Assembly: GCA_016181165.1 (NCBI GenBank)
Contig: JACOZU010000037.1
Location: 1 to 9,128 of the forward strand
Reading direction: 5' to 3'
Length of the DNA: 9,128 bases
Origin: Candidatus Woesebacteria bacterium
Lineage (GTDB): Bacteria; Patescibacteriota; Microgenomatia; UBA8517
Both the position numbers and the translations under genes were made by a program. The notes beneath the pieces are model-generated. The model was not told where the DNA came from, did no database searches, and saw only the letters and a list, made by a program, of their open reading frames with translations. Below are positions 1 to 5,867 of the stretch, piece by piece (the stretch's first letter is position 1; every line of letters starts with the position of its first letter).

Positions 1-28
1 GTGGGTTAATTCCTTATAAAAATCGTAA

Positions 29-62
29 AGTTTGGCAAAGATTGGGATGTCTAGGCCAAACT
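29..62 (+). other. Inverted repeat (8-bp stem, 18-base loop) upstream of the RT gene
   Basis: Positions 29-36 (AGTTTGGC) pair perfectly with 55-62 (GCCAAACT), leaving an 18-base loop. No T-run follows, so it does not look like an intrinsic terminator. It lies in the non-coding DNA just before a DGR-type reverse transcriptase. In DGRs the template RNA is often transcribed from DNA next to the RT gene, so a structured RNA is possible, but that role is inference. An 8-bp match could also be chance. Confidence 0.4.
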
Positions 63-67
63 CAGGT

Positions 68-79
68 TGTGTGTGTGTG
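68..79 (+). repeat. Short TG dinucleotide repeat, (TG)6
   Basis: Six uninterrupted TG units lie between the hairpin at 29-62 and the RT start codon. The repeat is short, and no function can be assigned. It would be a natural site for length variation between strains and could change the spacing of any upstream signal to the RT gene. Confidence 0.6.
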
Positions 80-111
80 GATATTCCTTGTCGGGACCTT
101 TTTGATTGTTC

Positions 112-1128
112 ATGAGATACGATGATATTATTTCAATTGAGAACTTATTTCAAGCCTGGGAAGAATTTAAAAAAGGCAAAAGGAGCAAAAAAGACGTTCA
201 AATTTTTGAGAGAAACCTGGAAACCAATTTATTTGAGCTTCATTCCAAGCTAAAAAACAAAACCTATAAACATGGTAGCTATAAATCCTTCTTTGTCCAG
301 GACCCTAAAAGGCGCCATATCCACAAGGCTTCAGTTGAGGACAGGGTAGTTCACCACCTTCTTTATAAGTTTTTGTACGAGCTTTTTGACCCCACTTTTG
401 TATACGATTCCTACTCTTGCAGATTGGGGAAGGGTACACATAAAGGAGTTGAAAGACTTAAGACTTTTTCTCGAAAAGTTTCTGAAAATTATAGAAGAAC
501 TTGTTTTTGTCTAAAGTGCGACATTAAGAAATTTTTTGCAAGCGTTGATCGTAAGATTCTTAAAAGTTTACTTAATAAAAGGATTAAAAATGAAAATATT
601 TTTTGGCTTTTGGAAGAAGTTATCGACAGCTTTTCTTCGGAGGCGGAGGCCACGAAGGGAATTCCACTGGGCAATCTAACAAGCCAGATTTTTGCCAATA
701 TTTATTTGAACGAGCTTGATCAGTTTGTAAAGCACAAACTAAAGATTAGATATTACATCCGCTATGCAGATGACTTTGTTATTCTTTCTTCCAGTGAAAG
801 ATGTTTAAATCAATATATTAGTTCATTAGAGAAGTTTCTGGCCCGGGAATTAATTCTTGAGTTGCATCCAGAAAAAATTACTGTCAGAAAACTCGATTGG
901 GGCATAGACTTTCTTGGTTATATCATTTTGCCTTACTATGTTTTACCCAGAACTAAGACGAAAAGGAGAATTTTTAAGAAATTAAAGGAAAAAGCAGGCT
1001 CAGAAGTTGTCGGACAAAGTTTGCAATCTTACCTAGGGTACTTGAAGCACGCAAATAGCCACAAAGTAGTTCAAGAACTTAAAAATCGATTTTGGTTTTG
1101 GTTGGCAGAGGGTATAATGTATTGGTAA
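112..1128 (+). CDS. Reverse transcriptase, diversity-generating retroelement (DGR) type
   Basis: An RNA-directed DNA polymerase of 338 residues, counted from the ATG at 112; an in-frame TTG lies at 106. Fingers and palm motifs are in order: SYSCRLGKGTH (100-110), CDIKKFF with catalytic D137, GIPLGNLTSQ (183-192), the active site YADD (218-221), and FLGY (267-270). A basic thumb region follows (SYLGYLKHANSH, 306-317). The LTSQ form of motif 4 and the lack of any maturase, HNH or integrase domain point to the DGR branch rather than group II introns. In that family the enzyme copies a template repeat with errors at adenines, and the product replaces a variable repeat in a target gene. No template repeat, variable repeat or accessory gene is seen here; all could lie upstream. 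The gene is AT-rich: bases 541-600 contain 13 G/C, against 32 in 2461-2520 of ftsK. That fits recent acquisition or a different history. No Shine-Dalgarno sequence is present. RT identity is near certain; DGR assignment is about 0.75. Confidence 0.9.
   Translation: MRYDDIISIENLFQAWEEFKKGKRSKKDVQIFERNLETNLFELHSKLKNKTYKHGSYKSFFVQDPKRRHIHKASVEDRVVHHLLYKFLYELFDPTFVYDSYSCRLGKGTHKGVERLKTFSRKVSENYRRTCFCLKCDIKKFFASVDRKILKSLLNKRIKNENIFWLLEEVIDSFSSEAEATKGIPLGNLTSQIFANIYLNELDQFVKHKLKIRYYIRYADDFVILSSSERCLNQYISSLEKFLARELILELHPEKITVRKLDWGIDFLGYIILPYYVLPRTKTKRRIFKKLKEKAGSEVVGQSLQSYLGYLKHANSHKVVQELKNRFWFWLAEGIMYW
1113..1118 (+). promoter_or_regulatory. Probable -10 box for ftsK, inside the 3' end of the RT gene
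   Basis: A perfect TATAAT preceded by GGG lies within the last codons of the RT gene (Gly-Ile-Met-Tyr-Trp-stop). The predicted transcription start is about 1125-1126, only 4-5 bases before the ftsK ATG at 1130, so the mRNA would be nearly leaderless. The -35 region is poor: TTGGTT at 1092-1097 is the nearest candidate, with a short 15-base spacer. The call rests on the exact -10 match and its placement, which recurs before alaS. Confidence 0.55.
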
Positions 1129-1129
1129 A

Positions 1130-3205
1130 ATGAAGAGAAGAAGATTCACCAAAAGAGCCTTCAAACTAAGACTCAAAAGGGCGACAGTTTTTTCCATTGC
1201 CCAAGTCTTCTTTTTTGCCCTTTCTTTTTTGATTATAATTTCATTCTCTCGGCAGGGAATAATTTTGGTAAAATTTAATGACTTACTCACCTCTTCCTTC
1301 TCTTGGGCAACGATTTTTCTTCCTTTTATCTTCCTTTCTTTTGCTTTCATGCTTTCCAAAATCAAAATCCCGCTTTCTCAACCCAATGTGGTTGTCGGCA
1401 GTCTTCTTTTTTTTGTTTCGGTTGCAGCGATCGGCAAAGCCGGTAGGCTGGGAGTAATTGCTTGGGAAGGAGTTTCTTCTTTAGTGACTCCGGTCGGGGC
1501 CTTCATTGTTCTTTTCGGAACTTCCCTCGTTGGCTTGATCATTCTTTTTAATACTTCCTTTGATGCTGTTTTTAAACTCCTGGCTGCGATTCTTAACCAG
1601 ACAAAAGCTTATATTTTCGGTGAAAGCCGGTTTGATAAGGTTATTACCCGTGGCCAGCTTAAAGTTTCGGGAGGGCCCCCTTCTTCCACTTTGGCCAAAA
1701 ATGCTCCAGGAGCCAGAGAGCCTTTGGCACCGAGGCTGGTCAGTAATGTCCCAGGAGAGCAAATAGTTTGGAAATACCCACCCCTTGAGCTTTTGAGCGA
1801 CGCCCCCGGAGGTAAGGCCGATAGGGGCGACATTAAAGGGAACGCCGCCATTATCGAAAAGACTTTGGAGTCTTTTGGCATTACGGCCCGGGTGGTTGAA
1901 GTCAACTTGGGACCGGCCGTCACCCAATACGCGCTTGAGGTTGCCCTCGGAACCAAACTTTCAAAAATTACGGCTCTTGAGCGGGATTTGGCCCTGGCTT
2001 TGGCGGCGCCAACGGGAACAATTAGAATTGAAGCGCCCATTCCCGGGAGAAGTCTGGTCGGAATTGAACTGCCTAACCGTTCCCCCGAGTTTGTACCTTT
2101 AAAGAAAATGATGGAATCGGACGCCATGAGGGAGCACACCTCGAAGTTAGCCGTTTCTCTGGGACTTGATGTTTCGGGTAAACCCATCGTTACCGAAATA
2201 GGCAGAATGCCCCACGTTCTAATTGCGGGGCAGACAGGCTCCGGTAAAAGCGTTTGCATCAATTCTTTCCTGGCCTCGATTCTTTTCAGGGCTACCCCAT
2301 CCGAAGTAAAATTCATACTCGTTGACCCCAAAAGGGTGGAGCTAACCGGCTACAACGGCGTGCCGCACCTTCTCTCTCCGGTAATCGTTGACCCGGAAAG
2401 AGTTATTTCGGCTCTTCGCTGGATACTCTCGGAAATGGACAGGCGTTATAAGCTTTTTGCCCAAGCTGGAGCCAGAAACATAGACGGCTATAACGAAATG
2501 TCGGGTTTCCAGGCCCTTCCTTATATCGTCCTTCTCATTGACGAACTTGCCGACATCATGCTTTTTTCTCCGGTTGAGGTTGAAGACGCCATTACCAGAA
2601 TCGCCCAAATGAGCCGGGCAACGGGAATACACATGGTTTTGGCAACACAGCGGCCGTCCGTCGATGTGATTACCGGACTGATTAAGGCCAACATTCCCTG
2701 TCGACTCGCTTTTGCGGTTTCTTCCCAAGTAGACTCAAGAGTCATCTTAGATACCCAAGGGGCAGAAAAACTTTTAGGCCGGGGAGACATGCTTTATCTT
2801 CCGCCGGAGCAGGCAAAACCCGTTAGAATTCAGGGCTCGTTCATTTCGGACAAGGAAATAAATGCGCTTGTCTCTTTCCTTAAGAATCAAGGAATAACCC
2901 CCCAATATACGGAAGAGGTTACCACCATGACAAAATCCGGCCTGGCTCCCGTAGCCGGCCTAAGGGAAGTTGATCCCTTTTTTCAGGAAGCAGTTAGAGA
3001 AGTCTGTCAGTATGACCGGGCCAGTGCTTCCCTTCTCCAAAGAAGGCTTTCGATCGGCTATGCTCGGGCCGCCAGAATTATTGACCAGCTGGAAGCAGCC
3101 GGGGTGGTGGGACCGGCGGAAGGCTCAAAACCAAGAGAGGTTTTAATCCGAAATGCAGAAGAATTCTTGGCTGCCTCACAAACACCCCAAGAACCCGCAA
3201 GTTAA
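1130..3205 (+). CDS. ftsK: DNA translocase FtsK/SpoIIIE
   Basis: An ATP-driven double-stranded DNA pump that clears chromosome ends from the division septum and assists dimer resolution. It has 691 residues. The basic N-terminus is followed by about four membrane segments (roughly 21-40, 57-75, 86-101, 119-141). A short Pro/Gly-rich linker (about 175-235) is much shorter than in E. coli FtsK. The alpha/beta motor domain includes AIIEKTLESFGI and GPAVTQYALE. Walker A is GQTGSGKS (367-374), Walker B is LLIDELAD (468-475), and the conserved TQRPSVDVITG lies at 506-516. A C-terminal gamma winged helix (about 614-675, with IGYARAARIIDQLEAAGVVG) normally reads the KOPS-like polarity signal in DNA. 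All hallmark residues are present, so the protein should be active. The start is one base after the RT stop with no Shine-Dalgarno sequence, consistent with a near-leaderless transcript from 1113-1118. The 3' end abuts the next gene directly, suggesting an operon. Confidence 0.97.
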   Translation: MKRRRFTKRAFKLRLKRATVFSIAQVFFFALSFLIIISFSRQGIILVKFNDLLTSSFSWATIFLPFIFLSFAFMLSKIKIPLSQPNVVVGSLLFFVSVAAIGKAGRLGVIAWEGVSSLVTPVGAFIVLFGTSLVGLIILFNTSFDAVFKLLAAILNQTKAYIFGESRFDKVITRGQLKVSGGPPSSTLAKNAPGAREPLAPRLVSNVPGEQIVWKYPPLELLSDAPGGKADRGDIKGNAAIIEKTLESFGITARVVEVNLGPAVTQYALEVALGTKLSKITALERDLALALAAPTGTIRIEAPIPGRSLVGIELPNRSPEFVPLKKMMESDAMREHTSKLAVSLGLDVSGKPIVTEIGRMPHVLIAGQTGSGKSVCINSFLASILFRATPSEVKFILVDPKRVELTGYNGVPHLLSPVIVDPERVISALRWILSEMDRRYKLFAQAGARNIDGYNEMSGFQALPYIVLLIDELADIMLFSPVEVEDAITRIAQMSRATGIHMVLATQRPSVDVITGLIKANIPCRLAFAVSSQVDSRVILDTQGAEKLLGRGDMLYLPPEQAKPVRIQGSFISDKEINALVSFLKNQGITPQYTEEVTTMTKSGLAPVAGLREVDPFFQEAVREVCQYDRASASLLQRRLSIGYARAARIIDQLEAAGVVGPAEGSKPREVLIRNAEEFLAASQTPQEPAS

Positions 3206-3829
3206 ATGAAAACCATTGGAAGGGCGATAAAAGAAGCCCGCACAAAAAAAAGATATTCTTTGTCCAAACTCGAGGAGGCGACAAAGATAAAAAAGGATTT
3301 TATCGAGGCTCTTGAGAAAGAAAACTGGCAGGACGCTCCCGATTTTCCGGTTCTTGTCGGTTTTGTCAAAAGCATTGCCGGGGTTCTTGGGACGAGCGAA
3401 AGAAGACTTCTCGCCTTACTTCGCCGCGATTACCCCCCAAAAGCCCTCTCCATTAATCCCAAACCTGACATTGAGAATAAATTAGGCTTTAGCCCCAAAC
3501 TTACTTTTGCCGTAGGTGTAGGGATTATTGTGGTATTTCTTCTTGGGTATCTTATTTTTCAGTATGGAACATTTGTTGCCCCCCCATCCTTAAGTGTTTC
3601 TGAACCCAAGGAGGGGCAGGTAATTACCGAAAGGCTGGTTAGAGTTTCCGGAAAAACCGATTCTGACGCGATAATCAAGATCAATAACCAACCCGTACTG
3701 CTTGATTCCGAAGGAAATTTTGTCGCCGAGATTGAAATATTCGAGGGAACGAGTGAAATTGAAGTCAAAGCCCAATCTCGGGCTGGAAAAGAAACCGTTG
3801 TTCGTCGTAAGATAAAGCCTGAACTCTAA
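3206..3829 (+). CDS. RodZ-like membrane protein: HTH, one TM span, Ig-like domain
   Basis: A 207-residue protein in three parts. Residues 1-75 form a Cro/RodZ-type helix-turn-helix (IGRAIKEARTKKRYSLSKLEEATKI, then KKDFIEALEKENW), which is the HTH_25 type. A single hydrophobic span lies at about 98-119. Residues 126-205 form an extracellular beta-rich domain with the pattern of a bacterial Ig-like fold (PKEGQVITERLVRVSGKTD, then INNQPVLLDSEGNF). RodZ links MreB filaments to the envelope through its cytoplasmic HTH. In CPR genomes proteins of this layout are common, and the HTH may bind a cytoskeletal partner rather than DNA. The start immediately follows the ftsK stop, implying co-transcription and perhaps a joint role in septum or envelope work. 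No mreB is in the window. Family call is good; the precise role is inferred. Confidence 0.85.
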   Translation: MKTIGRAIKEARTKKRYSLSKLEEATKIKKDFIEALEKENWQDAPDFPVLVGFVKSIAGVLGTSERRLLALLRRDYPPKALSINPKPDIENKLGFSPKLTFAVGVGIIVVFLLGYLIFQYGTFVAPPSLSVSEPKEGQVITERLVRVSGKTDSDAIIKINNQPVLLDSEGNFVAEIEIFEGTSEIEVKAQSRAGKETVVRRKIKPEL

Positions 3830-3835
3830 AACAAA

Positions 3836-4087
3836 ATGGACGGCGTCCAAACCTTACTCGTCATCGTCGTTATTTCTCTGACAATTCTTCTCATCGTTGT
3901 CGGCGCTCAGGTTCTCCTCATCATTGTTGACCTAAGGCGCGCGATAAAAAGATTAAACAGCATTTTGGAAGACGCGATATTAGGTGGGGGCCTGATAAGA
4001 CCGGAAAAACTAACCGGAGTGATTGAGATTCTTCGCAAAACAAAAAAACTGGAAACCCACGGACAGGAGTCTTCTCAATCTAGATAA
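3836..4087 (+). CDS. Small single-span membrane protein, function unknown
   Basis: An 83-residue protein. A short N-terminus (MDGVQT) leads into a strongly hydrophobic stretch at about residues 7-31. A basic amphipathic helix (DLRRAIKRLNSILEDAIL, 32-49) follows, then a Gly-rich hinge (GGG, 50-52) and a charged C-terminus. This layout resembles small DUF948-like membrane proteins, but no family can be assigned from the sequence alone. It starts 6 bases after the RodZ-like gene and ends 28 bases before alaS, so it is probably the last gene of the ftsK operon. A small co-factor or scaffold for the membrane proteins encoded upstream is possible but speculative. The ordered hydrophobic/amphipathic pattern and tight spacing support it being a real gene. 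Confidence 0.75.
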   Translation: MDGVQTLLVIVVISLTILLIVVGAQVLLIIVDLRRAIKRLNSILEDAILGGGLIRPEKLTGVIEILRKTKKLETHGQESSQSR

Positions 4088-4103
4088 CGCCCCACATTAA
4101 AGT

Positions 4104-4109
4104 TATAAT
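4104..4109 (+). promoter_or_regulatory. Probable -10 box giving a leaderless alaS mRNA
   Basis: A perfect TATAAT lies in the 28-base gap between the small membrane protein gene and alaS. Six bases separate it from the alaS ATG at 4116, so the expected transcription start falls on or within a base of that ATG. No Shine-Dalgarno sequence is present, as expected for a leaderless message. No convincing -35 box is seen at the standard distance. This marks a likely transcription unit boundary. Confidence 0.65.
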
Positions 4110-4115
4110 CTAGCC

Positions 4116-5867
4116 ATGAGCTCGGATGAAATTCGGGAGAAATATCTCAAATTTTTTGAAGAAAGGGGACACGCAAGAATTGAGCCTTCCCCGTTGGTTT
4201 TAGAAAACGACCCCACCACCCTATTCACTTCCGCGGGGATGCAGCCCCTCGTTCCGTACTTAAAGGGTGAACCCCACCCCAAAGGAAAAAGACTGGTTGA
4301 TATCCAGCCAAGTTTTCGAACCGTCGATATTGATGAAGTTGGCGACAATCGCCATCTGACCTTTTTTGAAATGCTCGGAAATTGGTCTTTGGGAGATTAT
4401 TTTAAAAAAGATCAGCTTGAGTGGTGCCTCGAGTTTTTTATAGAAGAGTTGGGTCTTGCCAAAGATAAACTTTGGGTTTCGGTTTTTGAGGGCACAAAAG
4501 AAGTTCCCAAAGACACGGAGTCGACCGAGGTCTGGAAGAGTTTGGGAATTCCGGAGGATAGAATTTTTTACTACGGAGTTAAAGAAAACTGGTGGAGCCG
4601 GAGGGGAACACCCGAGGCGATGCCGACTGGAGAAATAGGCGGGCCGGATTCGGAGGTTTTTTTCGAATTTGACATTCCCCATGATCCGAAATTTGGAGAG
4701 AAATGTCACCCAAACTGTAACTGCGGTCGCTTTATTGAAATTGGAAATTCGGTTTTTATCCAATATCAAAAAAAGGGGGATGGCACTCTTTCTGAACTTC
4801 CCCAAAAGAATGTCGATTTCGGCGGAGGAGTCGAAAGAATAGCGGCCGCCGTTAATAATACCCCCGATATTTTTCAGACAGATATCTTTAAACCAACAAT
4901 TGCAAAACTCGAGGAGGAGACAAAAAATAAATACGGAGAGGCCGAAGAAAAAGACAGGAGGTTCAGAGTTATTGCCGACCATTTAAGAGCAGCCGTTGCC
5001 ATTGCTTCGGAAGGAGTTTACCCGAGCAATAAGCAGCAGGGCTATATTTTAAGGCGCCTAATAAGAAGGGCGGCCTTGAATTTGCAGAAGCTTTCAAAGG
5101 CATCGGCCCTTAGTCTTTCCGAGGAAGTTACCAAGAGTCTTACCGAAAAGGAGGAGACTGCAACGCTTATTGGAGAAGAGGTTGGCAAGTTCGAGAAGGC
5201 ATTGAAAAAAGGAGAGGCTATGGTTAAGGGTCATCCAAAATTGGATCCTTTCGATTTGTACCAATCGTACGGAATTCCCTACGAAGTTTCGGAAGAGCTA
5301 TTTCACGATGCGGGAAGAGCCCTTACCGAAAAAGACAAAAAGGATTTCGAAGAGAAACTGGCAAAACATCAAAAACTTTCAAGAGAACTCTCGGCCGGAG
5401 TTTTTAAAGGAGGTCTCGCCGATACTTCGAGAGAGGTTGTTAGGCTCCATACGGCCACCCACCTTATTCACGCCGCTTTACGAAAAATTTTAGGTGAGCA
5501 CGTTTCGCAAAAAGGCTCAAATATAACAAGCGAGAGGTTACGTTTTGACTTTTCCCACCCCGAAAAGCTTTCGGAGGAAGAGATTAAAAAAATTGAGGAT
5601 TTGGTTAATGAGCAGATCGAAAAAGACTTGCAGGTTTCTTTTGAGGAAAAAACATATGATGAAGCTAGCCAAGAAGGGGCCTTGGCGTTCTTCGGTGAAA
5701 AATATGGGAAGAAAGTCAAAATGTATACGATTGGGGACTTTTCCAAGGAAGTTTGTGGGGGACCTCATGTTAAATCTACCTCGGAAATTGGGCATGTTAA
5801 AATTATTAAACAGGAAAAGTTAGGAGCCGGCGTAGTCAGAATCTACGCAACCATTGAAGTAAAATGA
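4116..5867 (+). CDS. alaS: Alanyl-tRNA synthetase, short form lacking the C-Ala domain
   Basis: Charges tRNA-Ala with alanine. Class II motifs are present: motif 2 around FRTVDIDEVGDNRH (67-80) with R68, LTFFEMLGNWSLGDYF (81-96), and motif 3 GGGVERI (236-242). The tRNA-recognition domain contains RVIADHLRAAVA and PSNKQQGYILRRLIRRA (303-319). The editing domain has HTATH (445-449) plus CGGPH (547-551), the zinc-type site that removes mischarged Ser/Gly. At 583 residues it is about 290 shorter than the usual 875. It ends cleanly after the editing domain, so the linker/C-Ala (DHHA1) region is missing. This is not a frameshift, because the next gene overlaps its stop. Oddities are a CHPNCNCGRF cluster (197-206), EIGN where most bacteria have EIWN, and LYQSYG where E. 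coli has LYDTYG. The start is set by the TATAAT box at 4104-4109 and the family N-terminus (SSDEIREKYLKFFEERGH). Confidence 0.96.
   Translation: MSSDEIREKYLKFFEERGHARIEPSPLVLENDPTTLFTSAGMQPLVPYLKGEPHPKGKRLVDIQPSFRTVDIDEVGDNRHLTFFEMLGNWSLGDYFKKDQLEWCLEFFIEELGLAKDKLWVSVFEGTKEVPKDTESTEVWKSLGIPEDRIFYYGVKENWWSRRGTPEAMPTGEIGGPDSEVFFEFDIPHDPKFGEKCHPNCNCGRFIEIGNSVFIQYQKKGDGTLSELPQKNVDFGGGVERIAAAVNNTPDIFQTDIFKPTIAKLEEETKNKYGEAEEKDRRFRVIADHLRAAVAIASEGVYPSNKQQGYILRRLIRRAALNLQKLSKASALSLSEEVTKSLTEKEETATLIGEEVGKFEKALKKGEAMVKGHPKLDPFDLYQSYGIPYEVSEELFHDAGRALTEKDKKDFEEKLAKHQKLSRELSAGVFKGGLADTSREVVRLHTATHLIHAALRKILGEHVSQKGSNITSERLRFDFSHPEKLSEEEIKKIEDLVNEQIEKDLQVSFEEKTYDEASQEGALAFFGEKYGKKVKMYTIGDFSKEVCGGPHVKSTSEIGHVKIIKQEKLGAGVVRIYATIEVK

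Noticed and set aside
15..20. TATAAA as a promoter -10 box for the RT
   Set aside because: No -35 can be judged at the window edge, and the match is imperfect in AT-rich DNA.
90..104. GTCGGGAC followed by a T-run as an intrinsic terminator
   Set aside because: The possible stem is only three base pairs with a two-base loop, too weak for a terminator.
1..111. Template repeat of a DGR within the first 111 bases
   Set aside because: It lacks clusters of AAC/AAT-type codons, and no second near-copy with A-position mismatches is visible anywhere in the window.
3..125. Open frame running from the window edge to TGA at 123-125, possibly the tail of an upstream gene
   Set aside because: The translation (GLIPYKNRKVW... 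ending VHEIR) matches no family I recognize, runs through the TG repeat and hairpin, and overlaps the RT start. A chance open frame of 40 codons is more likely, though it cannot be excluded.
112..1128. Group II intron maturase or retron RT
   Set aside because: There is no maturase X domain, HNH nuclease or intron domain V-like hairpin downstream. The SQ form of motif 4 and the gene length suit the DGR type better.
1609..2331. Long open frame on the minus strand opposite ftsK
   Set aside because: It is antisense to conserved FtsK motor sequence, has no recognizable motifs, and is explained by codon bias of the real gene.
4260..4982. Long open frame on the minus strand opposite alaS
   Set aside because: It is antisense to conserved AlaRS catalytic motifs, and its translation resembles no protein family.
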